From Oceaniferula marina (GTDB lineage: Bacteria > Verrucomicrobiota > Verrucomicrobiia > Verrucomicrobiales > Akkermansiaceae): 64,000 nucleotides of DNA. A program made the translations under genes and the position numbers. Location: contig NZ_JACBAZ010000006.1 in NCBI RefSeq assembly GCF_013391475.1, positions 124,001-188,000 on the forward strand. The letters are read 5' to 3'. Shown piece after piece: positions 36,512-44,548 of the stretch (positions are counted from its first letter, which is position 1; every line of letters begins with the position of its first letter). The notes under the pieces were generated by a model. That model ran no database searches. It was not told the origin of the DNA and saw only the letters and a list, made by a program, of their open reading frames with translations.

Positions 36512-37395
36512 GGGTTGTCAATTCGGTGGTCGCGGTTCAAGATCAGGACATGGACGCAGTGACGAACCAGTTGATCGATTTGGCCTTGCAGGAGGATATT
36601 GGCACCGGGGATGTGACCTCGAAGTACTTTGTCCCTGAGGATAAACAAACGGAATCCTCTATTTATGCCAAGGCGGACGGCGTGGTCGCTGGCTTGGATG
36701 TAGCCAAAGAGGTGTTTTCCCGGATTGATGCATCCTTGAATGTGGTGGTCTTGAAGCAAGATGGTGATCCGATTGCCTACGGTGACCACGTGTTGGAAAT
36801 ATCTGGCTCTGCACGCTCCATCTTGACGGCTGAACGAACCGCTCTGAATTTTTTGCAGCGCTTGTCCGGCATCGCGAGCCAAACCGCGGAGTATGTGCGC
36901 ATGGTCGAGGGGACGGTGGCCAGAGTTCTGGATACACGCAAGACGACCCCAGGGTGGAGAGCGATAGAGAAAGCTGCTGTTGTCGCAGGTGGTGGAAGCA
37001 ATCACCGCATGGGTTTGTATGACCGGGCGATGGTGAAAGATAATCATCTGGTGGCAGAGAATAAACTGGAGGCTTTGCAGGATGCGATTGACCGGCTGAA
37101 GCAAGACCAGCCGGATGTGGAAGTTGAATTGGAAGCGGACACGCTGGATCAGGTGAAGGGGTTTTTGTCTCTCGATGGTGTGGATCATCTTTTGCTTGAT
37201 AACATGAGCAACGAGCAGATGAAGCTGGCGGTTGCCATGCGAGATGCCGCGGATCGGAAGCCATTGTTGGAAGCCAGTGGGGGGGTGAATCTCGAGACCA
37301 TGGCGGGCATTGCCCGGACAGGGGTGGATTTTATTTCTGTTGGCGCGCTTACGCACTCGGCGGTGGCTCTGGATTTGTCTTTGGAGTTTCAATAA
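36508..37395 (+). CDS. nadC: Nicotinate-nucleotide pyrophosphorylase (carboxylating)
   Basis: NadC makes nicotinate mononucleotide from quinolinate and PRPP in NAD synthesis. The 295-residue protein has ALQEDIGTGDVTSKYF, AERTALNFLQRLSGIAS, VLDTRKTTPGWRAIEKAAVVAGGGSNHRMGLYD, MVKDNHL, the VEVELEADTLDQVKG strand, LLLDNMSNEQM, EASGGVNLETMAGIARTGVDFISVGALTHS and the C-terminal LDLSLEF, the full family set. It overlaps the CotH gene by 4 bases (ATGA), so translation may be coupled; an internal ATG at 36550 is another possible start. No nadA or nadB lies nearby. Confidence 0.96.
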   Translation: MRVVNSVVAVQDQDMDAVTNQLIDLALQEDIGTGDVTSKYFVPEDKQTESSIYAKADGVVAGLDVAKEVFSRIDASLNVVVLKQDGDPIAYGDHVLEISGSARSILTAERTALNFLQRLSGIASQTAEYVRMVEGTVARVLDTRKTTPGWRAIEKAAVVAGGGSNHRMGLYDRAMVKDNHLVAENKLEALQDAIDRLKQDQPDVEVELEADTLDQVKGFLSLDGVDHLLLDNMSNEQMKLAVAMRDAADRKPLLEASGGVNLETMAGIARTGVDFISVGALTHSAVALDLSLEFQ

Positions 37396-37455
37396 GATCC
37401 ATATCGGTGCTTCTGGAGTGTTGCATTCCCGGAGAGCTGAGGTAGCTTGGCCGCC

Positions 37456-38187
37456 ATGATGATGAAGTTGTCTGTGTTCCGTTTGGTGCTGCTTGCCTTG
37501 ATGAGCTGGGGAGCGGTGCATGCTGCCGAGGATACTCCAAAGAATGCGCCCAAGGATGCGCTCAAGGTGTCGGCGGAGGTTTTGAATCAAATGGCCTCGG
37601 ATCAATTTGAGCAGCGGGAACAAGCCTACGGCGAGCTCAAATCGTGGGCTGCAAAACACCGTCAGCAAGCACCCGAAATCCTTTACCAAGTGTGGAAGGG
37701 GGTGGATAACCCTGAGGTAAAAGCCCGCTGTCATGCGCTGATGAAGCAGTCGGCGATCCAACGGAAATTTGGCAAGGGGAAAGGTTTTGTCGGGATCATG
37801 ATGGACCCGGTCGGGCAGGTTGCGATTCGGGTGTTACAGGTGCTGCCTAACACTCCTGCCCAGAAGGCAGGGCTTCAGCCAGGAGATGTGATTGTCGGTA
37901 TCGATGCCTTGGATTTTTCAGAGCTGAAGGAGAAAAAGGCGAGCTTCGATGCCCGGGATACGTTTCAAGCTTATGTGTCAGGAAAACAGCCGGACGATGT
38001 GGTGACCCTTCACCTTGAGAGAGGGGGGGCGAAGCTAGACAAACAGGTCACGCTGATGAAGCGTCCGGCATCTGCCGATCGCGGGATTTTTGGGCAAGGT
38101 CAGGACCGGGCGAAGCTGGAAGCCGAGGCCTTTTTCAAGCAGTGGTTCATGGGGATGGAGAACGCTCCTTCGAAAGAGAAGAACTAG
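37456..38187 (+). CDS. Exported PDZ-domain protein
   Basis: A 243-residue protein with a signal peptide ending near VHAAE. An alpha-helical segment (DALKVSAEVLNQMASDQFEQR to about residue 105) precedes a PDZ domain at about 110-205: GFVGIMMDPVGQVAIRVLQVLPNTPAQKAGLQPGDVIVGIDAL and VTLHLERGGAKLDKQVTL. There is no protease domain, unlike DegP or CtpA. It may be an adaptor that recruits periplasmic partners. ATG 37456 follows two upstream codons of an unsupported TTG start. Its 3' end overlaps the convergent membrane-protein gene by 41 bp. It lies 60 bp after nadC. Confidence 0.8.
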   Translation: MMMKLSVFRLVLLALMSWGAVHAAEDTPKNAPKDALKVSAEVLNQMASDQFEQREQAYGELKSWAAKHRQQAPEILYQVWKGVDNPEVKARCHALMKQSAIQRKFGKGKGFVGIMMDPVGQVAIRVLQVLPNTPAQKAGLQPGDVIVGIDALDFSELKEKKASFDARDTFQAYVSGKQPDDVVTLHLERGGAKLDKQVTLMKRPASADRGIFGQGQDRAKLEAEAFFKQWFMGMENAPSKEKN

Positions 38188-38911
38188 GGGCGGCTTCCGG
38201 CTGGATGGGGGGGAGCTTGTTTTGTCTCGCCTCGAAGTGTTCCATCACTTTTTTGTAGTCTTTGTGTTCGATCAGGCTGGCTTCTGCCAGTGACTGCAAC
38301 AATTGCTTGGCTCTGGCTTTGGCGAAGTGGGTGTCTGTATCAGTGGCCTTCTCGTCTCGTGGTGGACTGATGACGAGGTTGGGCAGCAGTTTTTCAACTC
38401 CGGGCAGGATGCTGGCATCGATGATATTTCGGATGACGGCGGTTTCGTTGGCTGACGGGCCTTTGGTGATGGTTGGGAGTTCGCCTGCAGCAAGTGAGTC
38501 GAGGTTGATGTCGTCGTCGAAAATACCAAGCTTATGGCAGTGGTCGTAGTTGCTCAGCAGTGTGTCGCGGATGAGTTTTTCCCGGATGGGGACCGATCCA
38601 CTTTCTTCGTCCGCAAAGAAGCCTTTTTCTTTTTGCATGACTTTGTCTAATACCTCATTGGGTGTCAGCCCCAACAAGGAAGCCTGGTGGATTTCAGACA
38701 TCGCTTTAAGCAGGTTTTGTTGGGCGGATTCGGCATAAAATTGCTCATAGGCTGCGGACTCGCTGGCATGGTTGCTGAGCTCGATGACAAGTTGCCGTTG
38801 TTTCTGGTACTTTCGGCAGCTTTTGATGCCAAAGAGGGCGACGGCAATGACGACGACAAGAAGGACGCCTTGTTTGATGTATTCGCTGGCTGGTAGGTTG
38901 GCGTTAAACAT
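38147..38911 (-). CDS. Membrane-anchored protein of unknown function in the PilT operon
   Basis: A 254-residue protein with one N-terminal transmembrane helix (QGVLLVVVIAVALFGIKSC, about 14-33). A long, mostly helical domain follows (QLVIELSNHASESAAYEQF, GLTPNEVLDKVMQKEKGFF) and a Ser/Pro-rich tail. No known motif. It starts 12 bp after the end of the first PilT-like gene on the same strand, so it is likely part of that operon and may be an accessory of a pilus machinery. The last 41 bp overlap the end of the PDZ gene in the opposite direction. Confidence 0.6.
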   Translation of the reverse strand: MFNANLPASEYIKQGVLLVVVIAVALFGIKSCRKYQKQRQLVIELSNHASESAAYEQFYAESAQQNLLKAMSEIHQASLLGLTPNEVLDKVMQKEKGFFADEESGSVPIREKLIRDTLLSNYDHCHKLGIFDDDINLDSLAAGELPTITKGPSANETAVIRNIIDASILPGVEKLLPNLVISPPRDEKATDTDTHFAKARAKQLLQSLAEASLIEHKDYKKVMEHFEARQNKLPPIQPEAAPSSSLSKERSPSP

Positions 38912-38923
38912 GGATGTGGATCG

Positions 38924-39991
38924 TTATTTTTTGTTGGTAGGTTCGAAGCGCTTGCGGTCCCGGCAATTGAAAATCGCTTCTTGTTGCGTGATTTGATTGG
39001 CTGCGAGCAGTTGGGCGAGGCATTCGTCGATGGTGTGCATACCTTCGGCCTGACCAATTTCCATCAAACCGACAACCTGTTCGATTTTTCGTTCCCGGAT
39101 GCAGGTGCGTAGCCCGTGGTTCATTCTGAGAACTTCAGAAGCAAGCACGCGCCCCTGGCCGTTGGCTGTCGGGATCAGCCGTTGGGAGACGATGGCTTCA
39201 CAAACGTTGGCGAGTTGGGCGACGATTTGTTGTTGCTGATCCGGAGGGAACACATCGACAAGTCGGTCGATACTCTGAGGGGCGTCCACGGTGTGGAGGG
39301 TAGCGATGACAAGGTGGCCGGTTTCGGCGGCGGTGAGCGCGATCCGGATGGTTTCGAGATCCCGGAGCTCGGAGACAACGATGACATCGGGGTCTTGTCT
39401 CAAGGATTGGCGCAGCGCTTTGGGAAACGACTTGGTATCGCTGCCAACCTCCCGTTGTTTGACCAGGCAGGACATGTGAGGGTAGACAAACTCGATCGGG
39501 TCTTCGATGGTGATAATCACTCCGGAGCGGGTTTCAGAGACGCGTTTGATCATCGATGCCATGGTCGTGGATTTGCCTGAGCCGGTGATGCCGGTGACCA
39601 GCACCAAGCCTCTGCGCAGCTGGCAAATATGCTCGATGATCGGGTAGTGGCCGAGTTCGGCCAGATTCGGGATCTCGGTGGGGATGTAGCGGAATGATGC
39701 CTCGACATGCCCCCGGGTGAAGTGGGCGTTGCCACGGAAACGGCCGATGTCATCCACCTGGATGGCGAAGTCGAGCTCCCAGTCTTGTTCGAGTTCGGCC
39801 CGTTGCGACTCGGTGAGGGTGTCCATGATCAGGGACTTGGTGACCTCGTCATTGAGACAGAAGGTTTCCAGAGGTTTGAGCACACCATCGATTCGGGCTG
39901 CGGGTGGAGCTCCACTGGATAGGTGTAAATCGGAACCTCCGTATTCGACGGTGATCCTGAGGTAATCGGTGACGCTTTTAACTTCGCTCAT
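38924..39991 (-). CDS. Type IV pilus retraction ATPase (PilT/PilU-like), copy 1
   Basis: A 355-residue secretion-superfamily ATPase. It has an N-terminal PilT PAS-like domain (SDLHLSSGAPPAARIDG), Walker A GITGSGKSTT, the Asp box (VIITIEDPIEFVY), Walker B DVIVVSELRDLETI, the His box (AAETGHLVIATLHT) and the C-terminal QRLIPTANGQGRVLASEVL. It differs from classical PilT in carrying SELRD where most have GEMRD or GEIRD. It likely hydrolyses ATP to retract pili. It is in tandem with a second PilT-like gene 33 bp upstream and with the unknown membrane protein downstream. Confidence 0.9.
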   Translation of the reverse strand: MSEVKSVTDYLRITVEYGGSDLHLSSGAPPAARIDGVLKPLETFCLNDEVTKSLIMDTLTESQRAELEQDWELDFAIQVDDIGRFRGNAHFTRGHVEASFRYIPTEIPNLAELGHYPIIEHICQLRRGLVLVTGITGSGKSTTMASMIKRVSETRSGVIITIEDPIEFVYPHMSCLVKQREVGSDTKSFPKALRQSLRQDPDVIVVSELRDLETIRIALTAAETGHLVIATLHTVDAPQSIDRLVDVFPPDQQQQIVAQLANVCEAIVSQRLIPTANGQGRVLASEVLRMNHGLRTCIRERKIEQVVGLMEIGQAEGMHTIDECLAQLLAANQITQQEAIFNCRDRKRFEPTNKK

Positions 39992-40024
39992 GATGGCTGC
40001 TTCGTGATCAGGTGTGGTGATTTG

Positions 40025-41077
40025 TTAGGAGATGCCTCGCAGAAAACGGTCGAAGTCCTGGGCGTTCGGTGACGCCTTGCGCGCGACTTCCGCAGAAATA
40101 AACCCTTGTTCGCTTGCCGCTACGAGGTAACGCACGAAGGAACAATTGGCGGCATTATCCCCGCGGTTCATGTGGTCGGAGATTTCGGCCAGATTGGCTT
40201 CTTCGATCCATTTGCGCGTGCCTGCTTCGTTTTGCAGGTGCTCAATCGCAAGAAAAAGACCCTCCTCGCTGCGGGGTAGAAGTTGTTGGGATAGGATGCC
40301 TGTTAGATGTTGGGAGAGAAGCTTGAGTAATCCGCTCCGTTCTTCGGCTGGGAACAGGTTGGATAAGCGCTCCAGACTGTCTGTTACACCGGAGCTATGC
40401 AAGGTGGCGACGACCAGGTGGCCGGTTTCTGCGGCCTGCAAACAAACTTTGGCTGTTTCTTCATCACGAATTTCACCGACGAAGATGATGTCCGGACTTT
40501 GTCTCATGGATGCACGCAATGCGGAACCAAACGATGGGGTGTCGGCGTGTAGTTCTCGTTGGGAAAAGTAGCTGTGTTGATTGGCAAACAGATATTCGAT
40601 CGGGTCTTCGATGGTGACAATGTGTTTGGTCAAGTGATGGTTGACCCATTGGAGAGCGGAAGCGACGGTGGTGGATTTTCCCGATCCGGTTGGGCCGGTG
40701 ACGAGAATGAATCCGGCGTTTTGGTTGAACCATTGGGTGATGAGGTTTTCCGGGAGTCCGAGTTCGGTCAGGCTCGGGATTTCATTTTTGATCGGGCGTA
40801 GTACGGCGGCGAGCAGCCCGAGTGAACGGTAGAGGTTAACGCGTAGGCGTTTGCCTTCGGGGATCACGTGGCTGATGTCTTTTTCCGTGGTTGTTTCGGG
40901 GTCTGCATGGCAGCTTCGCCAGAAGGTTTCCATGGTTTCCCGCGGGACTGCTGGGTGGTCGAGCGGGGTGATGACATTGTCCAAGCGGATCCTGGGGACT
41001 TCCCCCTCAGAGAGGAACAGGTCGGTGGCCCCGGATTCAAATGCCTTTTCGGCAAGTCGGTCGATGAGTGCGTGCAT
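40025..41077 (-). CDS. Type IV pilus retraction ATPase (PilT-like), copy 2
   Basis: A 350-residue PilT-family ATPase with the N-terminal ATDLFLSEGEVPRIRLDN, Walker A GPTGSGKSTTVAS, IVTIEDPIEYLFANQHSYFSQRE, Walker B DIIFVGEIRDEETAKVC and the His box AAETGHLVVATLH. The C-terminus has LSQQLLPRSEEGLFLAIEHL. It is the first gene of the operon, ahead of a second PilT-like gene, so the pair may resemble PilT and PilU. No pilB, pilC or pilQ is in the window. The lone prepilin at 16 kb may be a substrate of the same system. Confidence 0.9.
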   Translation of the reverse strand: MHALIDRLAEKAFESGATDLFLSEGEVPRIRLDNVITPLDHPAVPRETMETFWRSCHADPETTTEKDISHVIPEGKRLRVNLYRSLGLLAAVLRPIKNEIPSLTELGLPENLITQWFNQNAGFILVTGPTGSGKSTTVASALQWVNHHLTKHIVTIEDPIEYLFANQHSYFSQRELHADTPSFGSALRASMRQSPDIIFVGEIRDEETAKVCLQAAETGHLVVATLHSSGVTDSLERLSNLFPAEERSGLLKLLSQHLTGILSQQLLPRSEEGLFLAIEHLQNEAGTRKWIEEANLAEISDHMNRGDNAANCSFVRYLVAASEQGFISAEVARKASPNAQDFDRFLRGIS

Positions 41078-41249
41078 GGATCTTCACCAACTAAAGCGAT
41101 TCTAGCGGACGCCTGCAAGGATGAAGGGCGAAATTGTGCAATGAGGGCAGTCATGCAGAATCGCTCTTAACCTGTGCGTATTGTGATTGTTTCAGCAATC
41201 GGCTTGCTATTTCAATCTTGCTCCCTAGTTTCGCGCCGTCGGCCATCTG

Positions 41250-41406
41250 CTGAAGGTGGCTCGACTCTTCCAGGGATGCCCGTGGCACGGGCAGGAAATA
41301 GATGGGAAATTCGGTGACTTTGAGCAATCAAGGGATTCCGAAGCGGTTCCGCCACTGTGAATTGTCTCGTATCGAGTATACGAGGGAAAAGTCAGAAAAC
41401 CAGCCT
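41250..41406 (+). promoter_or_regulatory. Cobalamin (B12) riboswitch
   Basis: The class signature is present in order: an opening GGTGGC near 41256, GATGGGAAATTCGGTG (41311 on), then TCCGAAGCGGTTCCGCCACTG (the B12 box, 41337-41358), and the closing GTCAGAAAACCAGCC (41390-41404), which can pair with the opening strand. A GCCTG/CAGGC hairpin at about 41425-41440 follows and may be the expression platform; no T tract follows, so control is probably translational. It should switch off btuB, and perhaps the genes after it, when adenosylcobalamin is plentiful. Confidence 0.88.
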
Positions 41407-41459
41407 TGGGAAGATGGATCCAGCGCCTGCGTGAAACAGGCAACGAACCACCATTCCAA

Positions 41460-43436
41460 ATGAACAGAAAATGCGCACTCTTGAAGAGTGCAGAAATGAC
41501 GGGCCTGCGCGGATTTGCAGCGGGCAGTGTATTGTTGGCGAGTTTCGGCGTGTCTGCCGCTCAGGATGTCCAACAAAGTCAAGACCGGGCAGAAGCCGAG
41601 GTGAAATCGAAGCCGAAGGAAGAGTTTTTGGCTCCTACCACTGTGATGGCCAACCGGGTTGAAACCGAATTGGCCAAAGTGGGGAACTCGGTGACGGTGC
41701 TCGATGTGGGCTTGTTGGAAACCCAGGGAGTCCGAAATCTTGACGAGGCTCTGAAATTTGTGCCAGGTGTTGTCTCCGATTCGGTGGGCGGCCAGAGAGG
41801 TTCTACCTCTGACGTTTATTTCCGGGGAACCCGGACCGCTCATGCGCACGTCGTCGTTGATGGTATGCGCATTAGCGATGCGAATACCTCTGCTGTTGGG
41901 ATTAAACAATTTCTTGGAAATAACAATCTGGGTGGCTTGTCTAACGTAGAGGTATTACGTGGGCCTCAAGGGGCACTCTACGGTGGTGACTCCATTGGAG
42001 GGGTCATCGGTATCTACTCAGAAAAGGGAGAAGGACCTTATCACGGCGATCTGTTTGTTGAAGGTGGATCGTTCAACTCGTGGAATTCCATTCTTAGCAT
42101 GCAGGGGTCCGAGGGAGACTTTTCGTATTCCTTGGGGCTTGGCTACGAAACCACAGAGAATGATCTGGATCATAATGATTTTGATTCATTTTCTTATGCC
42201 TTGCGCTTGGACTATGTCGTCAACCCTTGCCTGAATGTTGGCCTGACCTGGCGAGGTGCCGATTCTACCTATCAAGGGCCTCAAGTCGGACGGTATTATT
42301 CGGGTCCGGATGAAACGGATTTGACCTATAACTTGGGCACTTTGTTTGCCGAGTATGAAGTGAATGATCAATGGGTCAGCAAGTTGACCTTGGGTGTTTA
42401 CGATCAAGATTCCGAATTTGAGAGTCTTGCCCCCAACCCCAATGGTCCGGTTGTGCCGTATCTCAATGATGAAGACATCACCAAATACGCTGCTTACTGG
42501 GATAACACCGTGAAGTGGAATGACCAACACACCACGGTAGCCGGCCTCGTTTACGAAGATTCCGATTTTTCCTACGCGAACAGTTTTGGGTCGGCGGATG
42601 ATCGCACCCGGACCCAGTATGGATTGTATGTGAATCATATTTGGGATGTGACTGAACAATTCAACGTCAGCGGTGGTGCCCGGTGGGAGAACTACGACGA
42701 TGATGGCAAAAATGGATACGATGACGATGTGGTCACCTGGCGTGTTGCTTCTGCTTACACGGTGTCTCAAACCGACTCGATCGTTCGAGCCAGTGTTGGG
42801 CATGGTTTCCGCCTTCCTGCATTCACTGAGATGTATGGATATGGGGCAGGATTCTACAGTGAGCTTGACCCCGAGGAGTCACTTGGTTGGGACTTTGGAG
42901 TGGAGCAGCCGTTTTGTGATGGTCAGTATAAGATCGGAGTGACTTACTTTGGTAATCGAATCGAGGATGCTATTACCAGTGTTCCTCCTGTTTATGATAA
43001 CAATTGGAATTTGATTCAACCCGGTAGTTATGAAAATGCAGATGGCGTGACCGAAACCAGTGGTATCGAAGCTTCGGCTGAGGCTCATTTTCTTGATCAA
43101 CGATTGAGTGTTTATCTGAGTTACACCTGGCTGGACCGGGCTCTGGTGGATATTCCTGAGAACTCCCTGGGGCTTCGCCTGCATGGGCGGATCAGTGATC
43201 AACTCAATGCCGGGGTGACGGCAAGCTATCTGGATTCCCGCAGTTACGGTGGTAATACGATGGATTCCTACACCCTGATCAACCTGTATGGCAATTATGA
43301 GGTAAATGAGAACCTGGCCTTTAATGCCCGCGTTGAGAACCTGTTCGACGAACATTACGAATACTACAACGGATACGGGAGTGTTTACCCCGGACGCGGA
43401 ATCGGTTTCTTCGGTGGCATTACCCTCAGCTGGTAA
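41460..43436 (+). CDS. btuB: TonB-dependent cobalamin receptor (BtuB-like)
   Basis: A 658-residue outer-membrane receptor. The signal peptide ends near VSAAQ. A plug domain follows (LDEALKFVPGVVSDSVGGQRGSTSDVYFRG, VEVLRGPQGALYGGDSIGGVIGIYS), then a 22-strand-type beta-barrel with alternating aromatic strands. The C-terminus is GRGIGFFGGITLSW, ending in the aromatic residue needed for BAM insertion. A TonB box candidate lies near EEFLAPTTVMA. The B12 riboswitch upstream and the btuF/D/C genes downstream support cobalamin as ligand. ATG 41460 is used; the frame runs back to TTG 41406, inside the riboswitch end, which seems unlikely. Confidence 0.9.
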   Translation: MNRKCALLKSAEMTGLRGFAAGSVLLASFGVSAAQDVQQSQDRAEAEVKSKPKEEFLAPTTVMANRVETELAKVGNSVTVLDVGLLETQGVRNLDEALKFVPGVVSDSVGGQRGSTSDVYFRGTRTAHAHVVVDGMRISDANTSAVGIKQFLGNNNLGGLSNVEVLRGPQGALYGGDSIGGVIGIYSEKGEGPYHGDLFVEGGSFNSWNSILSMQGSEGDFSYSLGLGYETTENDLDHNDFDSFSYALRLDYVVNPCLNVGLTWRGADSTYQGPQVGRYYSGPDETDLTYNLGTLFAEYEVNDQWVSKLTLGVYDQDSEFESLAPNPNGPVVPYLNDEDITKYAAYWDNTVKWNDQHTTVAGLVYEDSDFSYANSFGSADDRTRTQYGLYVNHIWDVTEQFNVSGGARWENYDDDGKNGYDDDVVTWRVASAYTVSQTDSIVRASVGHGFRLPAFTEMYGYGAGFYSELDPEESLGWDFGVEQPFCDGQYKIGVTYFGNRIEDAITSVPPVYDNNWNLIQPGSYENADGVTETSGIEASAEAHFLDQRLSVYLSYTWLDRALVDIPENSLGLRLHGRISDQLNAGVTASYLDSRSYGGNTMDSYTLINLYGNYEVNENLAFNARVENLFDEHYEYYNGYGSVYPGRGIGFFGGITLSW

Positions 43437-43467
43437 TGGCCCCAATTTGAATCTCTGGTTGAGATTC

Positions 43468-43501
43468 CTCCCAGGCATGAGCATGGTTTGATGCCTGGGA
43501 G
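43468..43501 (+). other. Strong hairpin after btuB
   Basis: CTCCCAGGCAT (43468-43478) and ATGCCTGGGAG (43491-43501) form a perfect 11-bp stem with a 12-nt loop. No T tract follows, so it is better seen as a 3'-end stabiliser than a proven terminator. Confidence 0.5.
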
Positions 43502-43545
43502 TATGGAGAGATCATTCGAGTGGTTCCGGGTGATCTCTTCCCAAC

Positions 43546-43688
43546 GTAGGACAAGTTTGCAACTTGTAAGGAATGCTAGGCCGACTTCCAGAAATCAGAT
43601 CAATCCAGCCTATTTCGATTCTCTCGTGAGCCAACACCATTCTCTGATGGATCACAAAGCCTGTCGACAAGTTACAAACTTGTCCTAC
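43546..43688. repeat. Inverted pair of 22-bp palindromic repeats
   Basis: The 22 bp at 43546-43567 recur as the reverse complement at 43667-43688 with one mismatch. Each half is itself a hairpin (ACAAGTT-TGC-AACTTGT and ACAAGTT-ACA-AACTTGT). They flank 99 bp with no gene, between btuB and the BtuF-like gene. A related single copy lies at 45566-45588. The pattern fits a dispersed palindromic repeat family. Confidence 0.65.
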
Positions 43689-43699
43689 TATCAAAAAAT

Positions 43700-44512
43700 A
43701 TGAAGAAGAAAGTGCACGTTGAATTACTCGATTATTCATTTGAATTGTCGGGAGCACCACAGCGCGTGGTTAGTCTGGTGTCATCGGCGAGTGAAGCCAT
43801 GGACCGGATGGGCATGATCGATCGAGTGGTCGGTGTGTCTGAATATTGTGAGCGTTACATTCCGGATCTGAACGCCCCGGTTGTGGGCCAGTACTTGAAC
43901 TGTGATTTGGAACAGTTGAAGGCACTTCAGCCCGACCTGATCCTGATCACCTCCGGGATTCAGTTGAAGTTAGGCCGGAAGTTGGCGAAAGAGGGGCTGC
44001 CAGTCTATGTGCTTCCCTTGCCTCATAGCTTCTTCGGGATGCTCGAGAATAATCGAATTCTCGGCGGGGTCTTGGATGAGTTGGAAAAATCGAGGATTTT
44101 GTCGGCTGAGATGTTGGCACAGGCGCAGCGCTTGCAAGCGGCGAATCGAGGGACTCGTCCGAAAATCTACGTGGAGCTTTGGCTGGGAAGGCATATGCGT
44201 GCTGTCGGAGGTATGACCTTTATCCAGGATTTGGTCGAGATGGCGGGAGGGGACTTACTTTTTGGGAATCGGGCCGAAGGATATTTCACCCCTGATTTTG
44301 AAGAAGTGGCCCGGATGCGGCCGGATATTCATTTGTTTTTCCATGAACCTGAATATTTGGTGGATCCAGCGGCCTTGGTCGCGGAGCGAGGGTGGAACGC
44401 ATCCACTCCGGTGATTGTGTCCACCGTGGATTGTGGGCGAAATATGATTCAGGAAGGGCCCAGTTTTTTACAAACCGTCGAGTGGCTGCAAAAAGAGATA
44501 GTTGCTTGTTAG
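43700..44512 (+). CDS. BtuF-like cobalamin-binding protein without a signal peptide
   Basis: A 270-residue protein of the periplasmic-binding-protein-like helical backbone class (COG0614): QRVVSLVSSASEAMDRMGMIDRVVGVSEYC, the LEQLKALQPDLILITSG strand, QDLVEMAGGDLLFG and FEEVARMRPDIHLFFHEPEYL. It begins MKKKVHVELLDYSFEL, with no hydrophobic leader, so it is predicted to stay in the cytoplasm, unlike a normal transport component. The first repeat pair lies just before it and btuF follows 36 bp after. Possible roles are intracellular corrinoid binding or chaperoning; a missed upstream exon-like start is unlikely because the repeat precedes it. Confidence 0.75.
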   Translation: MKKKVHVELLDYSFELSGAPQRVVSLVSSASEAMDRMGMIDRVVGVSEYCERYIPDLNAPVVGQYLNCDLEQLKALQPDLILITSGIQLKLGRKLAKEGLPVYVLPLPHSFFGMLENNRILGGVLDELEKSRILSAEMLAQAQRLQAANRGTRPKIYVELWLGRHMRAVGGMTFIQDLVEMAGGDLLFGNRAEGYFTPDFEEVARMRPDIHLFFHEPEYLVDPAALVAERGWNASTPVIVSTVDCGRNMIQEGPSFLQTVEWLQKEIVAC

Positions 44513-44548
44513 CGTATCCTTGGTATTCAATGGCCATTCGCGACTGCC

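Noticed and set aside
43468-43501. Rho-independent terminator after btuB
   Set aside because: The stem is strong but no T tract follows, so it is listed only as a hairpin.
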